From NCBI GenBank assembly GCA_021234155.1, contig JAJEKV010000003.1, positions 21,312,386 to 21,376,385 on the forward strand: a DNA stretch of 64,000 bases. Reading direction: 5' to 3'. The position numbers and the translations under genes are program-made. The stretch's first letter is position 1; every line of letters starts with the position of its first letter. The notes below the pieces were generated by a model that made no database searches, was not told the DNA's origin, and was given only the letters and a program-made list of their open reading frames with translations. The DNA is from Isoetes taiwanensis. Lineage: Eukaryota > Streptophyta > Lycopodiopsida > Isoetales > Isoetaceae. Below are positions 1 to 7,903 of the stretch, piece after piece.

Positions 1-456
1 GTCATGGCGCCTCAATCCACTCACTTGATAGAGAACTACCTGAGATTCGGCAGCCTGATCCAGTGCTTCAACAAGCTTCCTTCTTGGCGACATCCCAAAT
101 TCGAATTAAAACACTGCAATAAAAACACAGTTCTTGTGTTTCTCTAGGCGCATCAGAGAAACACAAATTCTATGATCCAATGCGAGGCCAAGAACACAAA
201 TTAAATGGCGGGCATTTTTAAAATAGACGGTTAGTACAGGCCAATGATTGAAAAGTACTTGCGAAAAGAGATATTCGTGGGCGGCGGGCTAAAAGATTTT
301 AAATTTTAAATTGTGGGCGGGATTAATTTTCTTGTTTAGCTAAAAAAGGATAAGGGTAGTACAAGCTTTCAATGGCAGGCGTCTATTCATTAATTGTTTG
401 TACGACGCGTATAATAGTCACATTTTCTAATTTGGTCGTAATTTGAAGCTCAAGAT

Positions 457-477
457 TTCTCGCGCTTAGCGCGAGAA
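457..477. repeat. GC palindrome, 9-bp arms
   Basis: TTCTCGCGC, spacer TTA, then GCGCGAGAA. It is a perfect inverted repeat with a 3-bp spacer in AT-rich DNA, and a member of the TCGCGC-N3-GCGCGA family confined to the first 7.7 kb. Confidence 0.9.
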
Positions 478-628
478 GTTCAGATTCTATCGCTCTTAAT
501 AAGCGTAAGAGTAGGGTTGTTGAGGTCATAGTCTCTTCGCGAGGAGAGTAAGAGAGATGGAATGTGAATTCTTGCCCTACACGCGAGTAGTCACATTCCA
601 TCTATCTTACCGTCCTGGATCATTCGAC

Positions 629-643
629 TCGCGCTATGCGCGA
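629..643. repeat. GC palindrome, 6-bp arms
   Basis: TCGCGC, spacer TAT, GCGCGA. This is the same family core as at 457-477 with a different spacer. Confidence 0.9.
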
Positions 644-676
644 ATCCTAAAATATTGCTCTCGGAATTTATAAACT

Positions 677-695
677 TCTCGCGCCACGCGCGAGA
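677..695. repeat. GC palindrome, 8-bp arms
   Basis: TCTCGCGC, spacer CAC, GCGCGAGA. It is a perfect 8-bp inverted repeat, 33 bp after the previous copy. Confidence 0.9.
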
Positions 696-1858
696 TGCTG
701 GTCAAGTTGCTTAACACAAAAATACTTTAGCAATGTCTAACTTGATTATTTATTTTACAGCTTCCAAGAGAGAACTAGTTACATCATCTTCTGCACCATC
801 AAAGAAACCCAAGAGGAGATAGATCGAACTCTTGGCATAAAGCTAATTGATGACAGCAGAACATGCGAGCTAAGTTAGGACTTGCCAGAGACAGTATTTG
901 TTGAGGGGTCTGAATGGTATGTTACTGTGAGCAGGGCAGAAAGTATGACGTGGTCCTGTATTCAAAGGAGAACAAAGACACGGCCTTCAAAAAAGCAGGG
1001 TTGATCCTTTCATGCGAGGAGCTTGATGACCACATCTGTGTCTTCATAATAAAGAAGACCGTAAAGAAAAATCTCAGCATTTCCAAATACAATGCAGGTA
1101 TAGATGGATTCAGGCCAGATAAGACAGCTGACGATGTTACAAAGTATGGCTGGCCCATTGAAGGCTCAAACCATACAGTTCGTTCTGTACGTGAAGGAGT
1201 ATCTGCAGTCCGACGAAGTTTGCAGAAGAAACCATCTTCAAGCTTCTACATATCTAGTTTTGGTGGTAGTGGCGATGCACTTGAGTCAGAAACTTTCCCC
1301 CTAGTACCTTTGCCAAAGCCAGTGAAGGAAACGGATATTGAAAAGAAATCAAGGGTTGATGCTGTAGACAAGCTTATGAAATTCAAGCAATGGTATCCAC
1401 TTGGTTTGGATGTCACAAAAAGGATAGCTATTGACAAGCTGATTAGATCTCCTAGAGCATCTTTCATATCTAGGTTCTTTGATCCCAAACATGCCATGAG
1501 GATACAGAAGTCCATGGTTGAATATCCCACCACAGTACCAAATCCAGCTGATGTTCTACCATGGGACTCAGTGAATGACAAGCCATACCCATGGAAGACA
1601 CGGGATGACCTAAGGAAGAGCGACACGATGCGCTACATTGTCATTGATGGGCAGCACTCAGTTGAGGCAGCGAAGGCGCTTATAGAGAAAATGGATAAGA
1701 TAGGTGCCAAGGAGTACATGGAGCACTTCAGTTACAGGCAATGGCGAATCCTTAGTCATTACATGCCTCAACTTGCACTGACTACAATAAGTGCAGACTT
1801 GAACACAACCGCAAGGGTAGTACAATACAACTCGTAAGTGCCATTGTTTCTTATTAAC

Positions 1859-1946
1859 CTTAGTCGCGCTACGCGCGAGACTGCAGACCAATGTTGGGCT
1901 GCAGATCCCAACATTGGTCTGCAGTCTCGCACGTAGCGCGACTAAG
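1859..1946. repeat. 40-bp inverted repeat with two palindromes
   Basis: The left arm 1859-1898 and right arm 1907-1946 are reverse complements with one mismatch, separated by 8 bp. Each arm contains one TCGCGC-type palindrome (1864-1878 and 1927-1941), so this is a hairpin whose arms can themselves fold. Confidence 0.92.
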
Positions 1947-1972
1947 CTTTTTACTTTCTCTATTCGGAATGC

Positions 1973-1987
1973 TCGTGCTACGCTCGA
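1973..1987. repeat. Degenerate GC palindrome
   Basis: TCGTGC, TAC, GCTCGA: two changes from the family core TCGCGC-N3-GCGCGA, still inside the intron. Confidence 0.55.
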
Positions 1988-2729
1988 AATGGATATCTAT
2001 ATGGTACTAATGGTTTTATATTCTTATCTCAGACCATATCCCATGCAATTGAGGCAAGCTAGAAATCAATGGATTGAGTTTGGCCGTCCAATTTCAAAGA
2101 GAAAGAAGCAGGGGGAGAAGAAAGACAACTCTTACGATGAAATGATTAAGATGATCAGCAAGGTCATCATACAAAAGAAGAAGGATGTTGCAGAGGAGGA
2201 AGAGGAAACTGGCACCAAGAAGAAGGAGTCCAAGGAAGGCCCATCAGATTCTTACCACATAGTGTTCAGTCCTGATCATGTGTGGGACAAATGGAATAAG
2301 GTGTGGAACAAATGGACAGCAGGAGAGCTTGTAGGAAAAGCAGGGAAACCTGAGAAAGGATCCCTTGAAGATTTTACAGTTACAGACTTGAGGAGTGCAC
2401 AGGGGTTAAGGGAAGAAGAAATTCTCAAGGTGCTCCAGTCTGTTATAGATGGACAAGTCTTTGTGGAGAAGGTGTCAAAAATCAAAGAGGTACCATCCTT
2501 TCCAGAGGCCTGCAAGTCCATGAAAGACCTCTGTGTCATGAGGGAGGCCATCTCAAAGGAGCTCTTTGAGATATCTGGAATAAAAAACCTATCTGAGCAA
2601 GGTATCTTGGACATGATGAAAATAACAGATGAAGACCTGCTTCAGGTACTCGAAGTGGTCGCCTGGATTTATTCAAGCATATAAATCCAGGAACAAGGAA
2701 AAACCAGCCCATCTGCCATCAAAGTCCGT

Positions 2730-3520
2730 GTGGAGCTGAAGTGCAGAGTCAACAGGGACTTGGACATTCCTGAGACTGTATCAGAAATCTACATGATGAA
2801 GTCCTGTCAGGGTTCTTTAGTTGTTGCCACCCAGACTATTCCAAAGACAGCTTCATTGTTTGTGGTGGACTGTCGGACATACCCTCAGGATATAGACTAC
2901 TACATCTCTATGCTCTCAAATTGTCTCAAGCAGACCACCCAAGAGTACATCACACTTGTGTTCCTGTCTGAACCTGCAGAGGAATATCCAAAGATCTTGC
3001 AGGCCACCACTCAGATAGAGGCCAATATGAGTGTGCGCCACGGGGCGCTGGTAGATGGGACGCATGCTAAGAACAGTTATGTCACTCATGGCATAACAAT
3101 GATCACTTACGTGATCATAAATAAAGTAGAGGACGCGGTTTACGAGGCACACAAGGATGGTCGCTAAAAGCTTCCTGAGCCGATACTCAGATTTACAGAG
3201 AAGGAGAGCTTGGATAATTACCTCTGGACTGACGAGCTTACTCCTAACCTGACCACTGAGGAATATGAGAAGGAATTAGAGTACAACTAGGTTGGCCTGA
3301 AGGGAGGTGCAGTGAACAAGTACAGGCTAAGCTCGAACTTGGTTTTCTACCTTGTGGATACATTTGTGCCCAAGGGAGGCTTAGTCTGTGACTACTTTGT
3401 CAATGGTAGGGTTGGGCGTGAAGCTCTAGCCAATGGCAGAAAAGTTCAAAACTGGGTGGCCACTGAGCAGCAGAAAGACTTTCTGGAGCTGTATTATCCT
3501 GATGTGGAGAGCATCATCTG
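2730..3520 (+). pseudogene. Possible DNA methyltransferase-like region, two in-frame stops
   Basis: One frame runs from 2730 to 3520 with only a TAA at 3165 and a TAG near 3294. It probably continues the previous gene after a frame change near 2665-2730. The downstream part encodes VDTFVPKGGLVCDYFVNGRVG and then ALANGRKV. This has the rhythm of the S-adenosylmethionine site of N4/N6 DNA methylases (D-x-F-x-G-x-G, later G-R). No clear DPPY-type catalytic motif is visible; VVDCRTYP near 2860-2890 sits where one might be expected. Phage and plasmid proteins that join a ParB-like domain to a methylase are known, which makes the pairing plausible. The family call is weak and the stops suggest decay. 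Confidence 0.3.
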
Positions 3521-3900
3521 ACATATCAAGGGAAGCAAGCACAGAGGGAGAATCGGCAAGGTCAAAACGATGCAAAGAGGGAGAGAAAGAAGGAGGGAGA
3601 GCAAGAGTCTGAGGAGGAGGATGCAGGGGATGGCACTTCAGAAGAAACTCTCTTATGAGGAGTCCACTTAGGAAGAAAGTGAAACTGAATCACGAAGTCC
3701 ACCACCATCATGGATCCACAGACTCAGGAGTTGGAAAAGGCCTTATCAGATGAGGAGAAAATTCTTGAGGTAAATCCACATGAACCAGATATGCAGAATA
3801 CTTCTGTTCTTCCTGAATAAACTGACCCTAGTCCTATTAGAGCTGAAGAAGAAGATAGGACATTCAGGATGGGAGAAAAGACGACTTCACCCACAAAAGA
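3521..3900 (+). pseudogene. Acidic, low-complexity coding remnant
   Basis: The translation is rich in E, S, D, K and R with frame changes. A cleaner stretch from about 3717 reads TQELEKALSDEEKILEVNP, then VLPE, a TAA near 3819, then TDPSPIRAEEEDRTF, and ends at a GTAAGT donor at 3901. It probably is a disordered linker between the methyltransferase-like and HAD-like parts. No domain is recognised. Confidence 0.35.
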
Positions 3901-4018
3901 GTAAGTCATATGGATCCTTTTTATATGGATCATTTATTTAGCATGTCTCGCGCGTAGCGCGATTGTATTATTCTTACGTATCAAAAAAATTTGTTAACTT
4001 GAAATATGCGTTGTGCAG
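3901..4018 (+). other. Intron with one GC palindrome
   Basis: GTAAGT donor at 3901 and TTGTGCAG acceptor ending at 4018. The palindrome at 3948-3962 lies inside it. Confidence 0.6.
3948..3962. repeat. GC palindrome in intron
   Basis: TCGCGC, spacer GTA, GCGCGA: an exact family core in the second intron of the accessory gene. Confidence 0.9.
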
Positions 4019-4647
4019 AGAGGAGACTACAAACTTATCCTCTTCGACCTGAATGGAGTTCTTATCAAGTCCTTCTCCAAGGCAGAGTACTGTGCTGCAC
4101 CTCCTTTTCCTAGAGGGGTTCTAGAGACAAAGACCAAATGGGTGTATCCAAGACCTGGTGTTCACAAATTGTTGAGCCATCTGAGGGACAGAGCGAGCAT
4201 TGATATATGGTCATCCATGCTGCGAAACAATATATTAGAGATTAAAGAAGTTGTTCCAGAGCTGAAGAACTTTGATTTTTTATATTATATTAGATCAAGA
4301 TAATTGTGGGATCGTTCGTCGACCACAACATGGAGCAAAAAAATATCTTCATCAAGAATATACATGAGGCCTTGGAGGTGATAGAAGGATTTCCAGAAGA
4401 GCAGATATGTTTGGTGGATGATGACCCCATCAAGTGTTACTTCAACGTAGACAACAGCATAAATCCTTCGACATGGCACCCAAATAATGTAGATGAAGAG
4501 AATTGGGTGTCAGCAGAGACACGACAGATGTTTGAGTCCCTCATATCAGCCCCTACAGTGCCTACTTTCCTGAGTGTTAGACCAGATTTGCAAGGAAAAG
4601 CAAACCCTACAGACTATGATCTGGTTGTAAAAAATTACTGTCAATGA
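4019..4647 (+). pseudogene. FCP1/HAD-like phosphatase region, frameshifted
   Basis: The exon opens with RGDYKLILFDLNGVLIKSF. The FDLNGV at about 4046-4060 corresponds to the DxDGT/V catalytic motif of haloacid dehalogenase phosphatases. It has asparagine where the second, general-acid aspartate is expected, so catalysis is doubtful. Next come RPGVHKLLSHLRD and DIWSSMLRNN, as in the FCP1/SCP group (RPG then W-S/T-S). The frame breaks near 4300, then ICLVDDDPIKCYFNVDN (about 4405-4455) supplies the C-terminal VDDSP-type motif. FCP1-type enzymes dephosphorylate RNA polymerase II tails or other proteins; a role here cannot be stated. By splicing it seems to be the last exon of the gene starting near 762. 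It stops at 4645-4647. Confidence 0.6.
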
Positions 4648-4929
4648 AAATGTACTCAAATTTGTAAAAATACTTGTACATGTACATAATTTATATGAAT
4701 ATATACAAGATGTTTTTTAATGCAAAATTAGTTTGGCCTTGACTCTTTCCAGTCTACACTATACCTTTTTGCCACTAATTTCTAACACACTCAATAAATG
4801 GTGCAATATTGCCACCAATTCATATTAAAAAAAAATACAGGACACAATTTCAAGCTCAAAACATAGGGAAAAAACCCGAGGTAAAAAAAATGAACAGTGG
4901 AATAATTTCAAAATAACGAAATCGTGGTT
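4648..4929. other. AT-rich 3' flank with a motif shared with 15.35 kb
   Basis: Non-coding. Near the end (4893-4928) it has a 36-bp stretch, TGGAATAATTTCAAAATAA followed by a G-rich tail ending AATCGTGGTT. This is nearly repeated at 15,352-15,388, downstream of the DUF7869-like gene. Confidence 0.6.
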
Positions 4930-5022
4930 ATAGCTTATTAGTTTCGGAAAGGGGACATAGTTTTTAAGTATATTAGTCTCCTATTTGAAACATACTCAAC
5001 TATGGTATGAAGTCCCAAGGGT

Positions 5023-5120
5023 ATTAGATAGATAGATGGATGGATTTTTAATAACCACGAAGACCAAATTGCCCATGGGACCATCAAAGTTTAAACCATT
5101 CATTGACATAAACATCAATA
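5023..5120 (-). mobile_element. LINE-type 3' end with TATC-type tail
   Basis: Read on the minus strand it has GGTCCCATGGG, then GGTCTTCGTGG, then TTAAAAATCC and a run of ATCT units. The same order and near-same words end the LINEs at 35.4, 53.6 and 61.5 kb (GGTCCCATAGG, GGTCTCCGTGGAC, AAAATC, ATTCT units). It is inferred to be a relative that uses the same 3' recognition end. Confidence 0.6.
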
Positions 5121-5463
5121 TGTTCAAGCTATGGAAGTACAACTTGGTTATATTTGACGCTATTCAATCTTAAGAAAACTTCATAATAACAACAATAGAT
5201 TAAATAAAGGCAATAGGATATTTGGTTGCTGTTGGATGGAACCTAATGGAAAATTGACAGAAGAGCTTGCTACCTATTTTTCCTTCTCCAGCTAGATAAA
5301 ATAAAATTGCATTCATTAATTTTAGTTGGCCATTGGGTTGAGGGACACTAATTAAATTTGATCGACCATCTTCAACATACTCAAGTACTTTTTATGGTCT
5401 AGTATTTAGTCTTTCAAGTCTTCATAATTCAACCTTGGATAAGATAATAAATAAGAGATAGAA

Positions 5464-5487
5464 TAGAATAGATTTTTAGCGTCCACG
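5464..5487 (-). mobile_element. 24-bp LINE 3'-tail micro-insertion
   Basis: Copy 1 of the composite repeat has 24 bp that the other copy lacks. The insert is flanked by GATAGAA on both sides (5457-5463 and 5488-5494), present once at the empty site (19,947-19,953). On the minus strand it reads CGTGGACGCTAAAAATC then TATTCTA, one base different from the 3' end of the LINE at 35.4 kb. Confidence 0.85.
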
Positions 5488-5598
5488 GATAGAAACAAAT
5501 AGATATGAAATTTTTATTGGAAAAAAAAAGTCCTTAACAAAATTTTAAGGTTTTTCTAAATTGTTGTCTTCATTTTGTAGCATCCATCTATGGATGCT

Positions 5599-5747
5599 TG
5601 TTTGGTTTAGTTGGTTAGTGCATTGGGTTAGCAAGTAAGAGATCTTGTGTTCAAGTCTCTGGGTTCGTCATATCTCCTCATCAACATTCCCAATATGGTA
5701 TGACGTAAAAATGCTCACTATTTACCTATCTATCTGTCTATCTACCT
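5599..5747 (+). mobile_element. tRNA-derived SINE
   Basis: The head looks like a tRNA: an A-box-like TGGTTTAGTTGG (5603-5614) and a B-box-like GTGTTCAAGTCTC (5647-5659) about 35 bp later. A short body with CTCACTATTTAC follows, then a TATC/TGTC tail (about 5723-5745). It is transcribed, if at all, from the internal polymerase III promoter. A second copy is at 19,705-19,853 on the minus strand. Confidence 0.8.
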
Positions 5748-6082
5748 TTACCAGAACGATTTTTTTTTTTTGTTACACTTATGAATAATGGCTCCTAAAA
5801 GAACTCCTTATTTGGAAGGGTAAGAGGCCTATTTAAGGGTGGGCAATGTTACTAAGTTGATCACTTAGTAGATGATGGTGAAGAGATAGTGGTGGGGGGT
5901 GATGAGATCTTATGGGAATGTGGCCCTCTAGTCATGGTCCATGAGAAAGCTCAACCATAGTGCTTGTACACAAGATTTTTTCAACTTGCACAAAAACAAA
6001 ATGAACAAAAATAGACTGAACTAGCGGTAATGTAGGCTTGGGGGCAGGTTAGGTTATCATGTTTTTAGCATTGTTTATCATT

Positions 6083-6147
6083 TTTTATCTATTCTATTCT
6101 ATTCTATTCTATTCTATTCTATTCTATTCTATTCTATTCTATTCTAT
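6083..6147 (+). repeat. (TTCTA)n microsatellite
   Basis: About twelve near-perfect TTCTA units, matching the tail unit of the local LINE family. It may be a residual LINE tail. Confidence 0.9.
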
Positions 6148-6340
6148 TGTTTATCTGGTAGAGTTAAACGGTGAGAATAGATATTAAGTTTATTAGTTTG
6201 CGTTTGGATGCCATGATACAATTGTGATTCTAATTTTGAAGTTTCGTTGGAGGCATTATGTAACCCCTCAGCTGTTTTAATTTTAATCGAGGGGGACATG
6301 CGTATGTCTACACAATAATGCTGCTATTGTATTGCTCGTG

Positions 6341-6348
6341 CTATAAAT
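6341..6348 (+). promoter_or_regulatory. TATA-box-like site
   Basis: GCTATAAATATG lies about 35 bp before the ATG at 6380 and is followed downstream by an AATAAA. The placement suits a promoter with a very short leader, or an exon start upstream of the ATG. Confidence 0.4.
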
Positions 6349-6379
6349 ATGAGTACCTCTCAGTGGCAGCGCATTAGTC

Positions 6380-6673
6380 ATGTCCCACAATCCGATCACA
6401 TCCTGTTCTAATTGCAATTGTCGATCTACCCTGCCACCGGCTCCAGAATATGTGGATTCCATCATTTGCTCCATGAACTATTCTGAAATTTATAGATGCC
6501 TGCAGAGGGGCTTGGAACTCGATCCTTGGTTGAAGGGAGTTGCAATGGCCTCTATTAGAAGTTATCCTGATATATATAAGGTTGCCATCCACCTTGTATG
6601 GGTTCCAGAGCATGGTGTTTATGAAGTTAAGAGAGTGACCGTGCCACCTGCTCATGATGAGCCCGGTTGGTAA
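6380..6673 (+). CDS. 97-codon hypothetical protein, Cys-rich start
   Basis: This frame starts at ATG 6380, about 35 bp after a TATA-like box, and ends at TAA 6673 with AATAAA about 45 bp later (near 6717). The start holds SCSNCNCRSTLPPAPE. The middle reads YRCLQRGLELDPWLKGVAM and the end has VPEHGVYEVKRVTVPPAHDE. I do not recognise a family. The promoter-frame-polyA layout favours a transcribed unit, perhaps an accessory gene of the block or an exon of a larger gene. Confidence 0.4.
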   Translation: MSHNPITSCSNCNCRSTLPPAPEYVDSIICSMNYSEIYRCLQRGLELDPWLKGVAMASIRSYPDIYKVAIHLVWVPEHGVYEVKRVTVPPAHDEPGW

Positions 6674-6851
6674 AAGAATTGTCTTCTTTTGTAACTGCCA
6701 TGGTTTTTCCTTGTTGAATAAAAAGTCGCCTACATCCAGGCAAGAACTTGATTTGAAGTGACTCTGTAGTGGTTTTTTGGGTTAATTAATTAAATGTAAT
6801 ATGTATAGTAAATCTAACTATGAAATGCATTTTATAGAACATATTAATCTA

Positions 6852-6866
6852 TCGCGCTCAGCACGA
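6852..6866. repeat. GC palindrome, one mismatch
   Basis: TCGCGC, TCA, GCACGA: one change from the family core. Confidence 0.75.
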
Positions 6867-6876
6867 GAATAAAAGA

Positions 6877-6893
6877 CTCGCGCCCAGCGCGAG
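6877..6893. repeat. GC palindrome, 7-bp arms
   Basis: CTCGCGC, CCA, GCGCGAG: a perfect family member 10 bp after the previous copy. Confidence 0.9.
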
Positions 6894-6976
6894 AAGAACA
6901 CAACAACTAGAAAGAATTGTGAAACAAAAATTGTTTTTTATTCCAAAAAAATATATACATCTGAGCTTTATGAAAG

Positions 6977-7480
6977 CTATTGTGGTAGCAGTAGTGCAGG
7001 ATCAATAACTAATGTCCTCTGTACAATGTAATCCAGTCTATCTGGATCCATATTTGTGATCATCAGGAGGCTGTTCATCTTGGCCTCCAGGATTCCAGAA
7101 TGGTGGGTCCTTAGACTCTCTAACAAGTTTTTCTGCCCAGGTTTGAGGATTAGGAAATGGGTCAAAACAAATTTTATGCCGATAATTGCAGCTGCATGGA
7201 GGACTACATCTGCAATCTCGGCATTAAACTGGGCTTAAGCCTGCCACTCCCGGCTCCGTACTTCCACATCCATCTCTCTCCTTAAAGACAGGGAGGAGAC
7301 GGTCGAACCTCCTCAGCATGGTGTTGAAATCCCGGAAGAGTGTTGCTTCCGGGATATCTCTCTGGAGTGCCCTGTTCGGGGGCTTTGGTGAGGCTTAAGG
7401 CCAAGCCTCGCTCATGCACATGTCCATGGTTGGTAGCATCGACATCCACCAAACCGGTTACATAGCCCATTGAGAAGACG
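6977..7480 (-). pseudogene. Unrecognised minus-strand coding remnant
   Basis: Minus-strand reading gives a C-terminal block with ADVVLHAAAIIGIKFVLTHF, then LKPGQKNLLESLRTHHSGIL and MDPDRLDYIVQRTLVI. It stops at 6977, about 35 bp before a minus-strand AATAAA. Upstream, another frame reads ATLFRDFNTMLRRFDRLLPV and FKERDGCGSTEPGVAG, so at least one frame change separates the halves. I do not recognise the family. The coding-like composition and the poly(A) signal suggest a former gene of the accessory block. Confidence 0.4.
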
Positions 7481-7598
7481 AATTGCAGAGATTGAAATGG
7501 GGAAATGATATTTGTACTGATTCAGCAAATACAAAATTAGAAATGTGCTACGAAATGGGATATCTGGTGACGTGTCCAAATGGGGTACTTCTGTATGA

Positions 7599-7615
7599 GT
7601 CGCGCCTAGCACGAC
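7599..7615. repeat. GC palindrome, one mismatch
   Basis: GTCGCGC, CTA, GCACGAC: one change in the right arm. Confidence 0.75.
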
Positions 7616-7680
7616 ATATCGGTATTTTGTAAATTAATATAATTTTCTTATGTTTTTTACAAAATTATGGTCCATACGTG

Positions 7681-7707
7681 TCGCGCGCACTGTCGCGCGT
7701 AGCGCGG
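7681..7707. repeat. GC palindrome with an extra half-site
   Basis: A TCGCGC half-site at 7681 is followed by TCGCGC, GTA, GCGCGG at 7693-7707. It lies in the probable intron before the 7788 acceptor and is the last copy of the family that I see. Confidence 0.8.
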
Positions 7708-7888
7708 TGTAGGCATTGTATAGATATTTCATTTATTGTTATTGTATACAATACTATGTTTTCCTCAACCTTTCTTCTAATTTTCAGATTTCTCATGAAG
7801 CGACTGCTGGGGAACCCTGTGACCAAGGACCTCGAGCAAAGAAGAATGATGCTGATTACATGGATGTGGAAGAGATTAATACAAATAA

Positions 7889-7903
7889 GAATGAGCAGCC
7901 ACC
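7889..7903 (+). repeat. Target-site duplication, left (15 bp)
   Basis: GAATGAGCAGCCACC is found identically at 12,093-12,107, bracketing the L1-type LINE. Confidence 0.95.

Larger units (their letters stand above)
1..761. other. AT-rich non-coding lead-in with three GC palindromes
   Basis: I see no convincing coding region here. The stretch is AT-rich except for three short GC-rich palindromes (457-477, 629-643, 677-695). It ends in a pyrimidine-rich acceptor, ttttacag at 754-761, which suggests that upstream exons or an intron of the following gene lie in or before this segment. The 72-codon minus-strand frame at 383-601 overlaps a palindrome and has no recognisable content. Confidence 0.5.
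1834..2032 (+). other. Intron carrying a foldback of palindromes
   Basis: The donor is GTAAGT after AACTC and the acceptor is TTATCTCAG; joining restores frame. The intron contains the long inverted repeat 1859-1946 and a third degenerate palindrome at 1973-1987. Confidence 0.7.
762..2684 (+). pseudogene. ParB/DGQHR-like gene, broken (two exons)
   Basis: Two coding stretches join across an intron (1834-2032, GTAAGT donor, CTCAG acceptor) with the frame kept: TC plus A makes serine. The first exon reads through 762-1833. It has an in-frame TAG near 879 and a frame change near 915, after which the frame is open to the intron. Near 1643-1660 it encodes VIDGQHSVEAAKAL, resembling the DGQHR/ParB-Srx nucleotide-binding signature (usually DGQHR). 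The second exon is lysine- and glutamate-rich and stops at 2684; reading seems to continue in another frame at 2730. ParB/DGQHR domains occur in plasmid and phage partition or nuclease proteins and in some mobile elements. Assignment rests on this short motif, so it is tentative. The frame breaks suggest decay. Confidence 0.5.
4930..6281 (-). repeat. 1.35-kb composite repeat, copy 1
   Basis: It matches 17,322-17,754 and 19,689-20,413 in inverted orientation over almost its whole length. Contents: a LINE-tail-like end with TAGA repeats (5023-5120), a 24-bp micro-insertion (5464-5487), a tRNA-derived SINE (5599-5747) and a TTCTA microsatellite (about 6083-6147). Copy 1 also has two segments of about 50-60 bp near 5160-5290 that the other copy lacks. 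No coding potential is seen. Confidence 0.8.
6674..6976. other. Intergenic stretch with two GC palindromes
   Basis: It contains a plus-strand AATAAA near 6717, a minus-strand AATAAA near 6937-6942, and the palindromes 6852-6866 and 6877-6893. It appears to be the shared 3' region of two convergent transcription units. Confidence 0.5.

Noticed and set aside
5603-5659. A tRNA gene
   Set aside because: Box-like words are present, but the acceptor and anticodon stems do not pair, and the unit continues into a SINE body and tail.
457-7707. Palindromes as a CRISPR array or tandem satellite
   Set aside because: Spacing is irregular (33 bp to 2.9 kb), there is no constant repeat-spacer unit, and the setting is eukaryotic.
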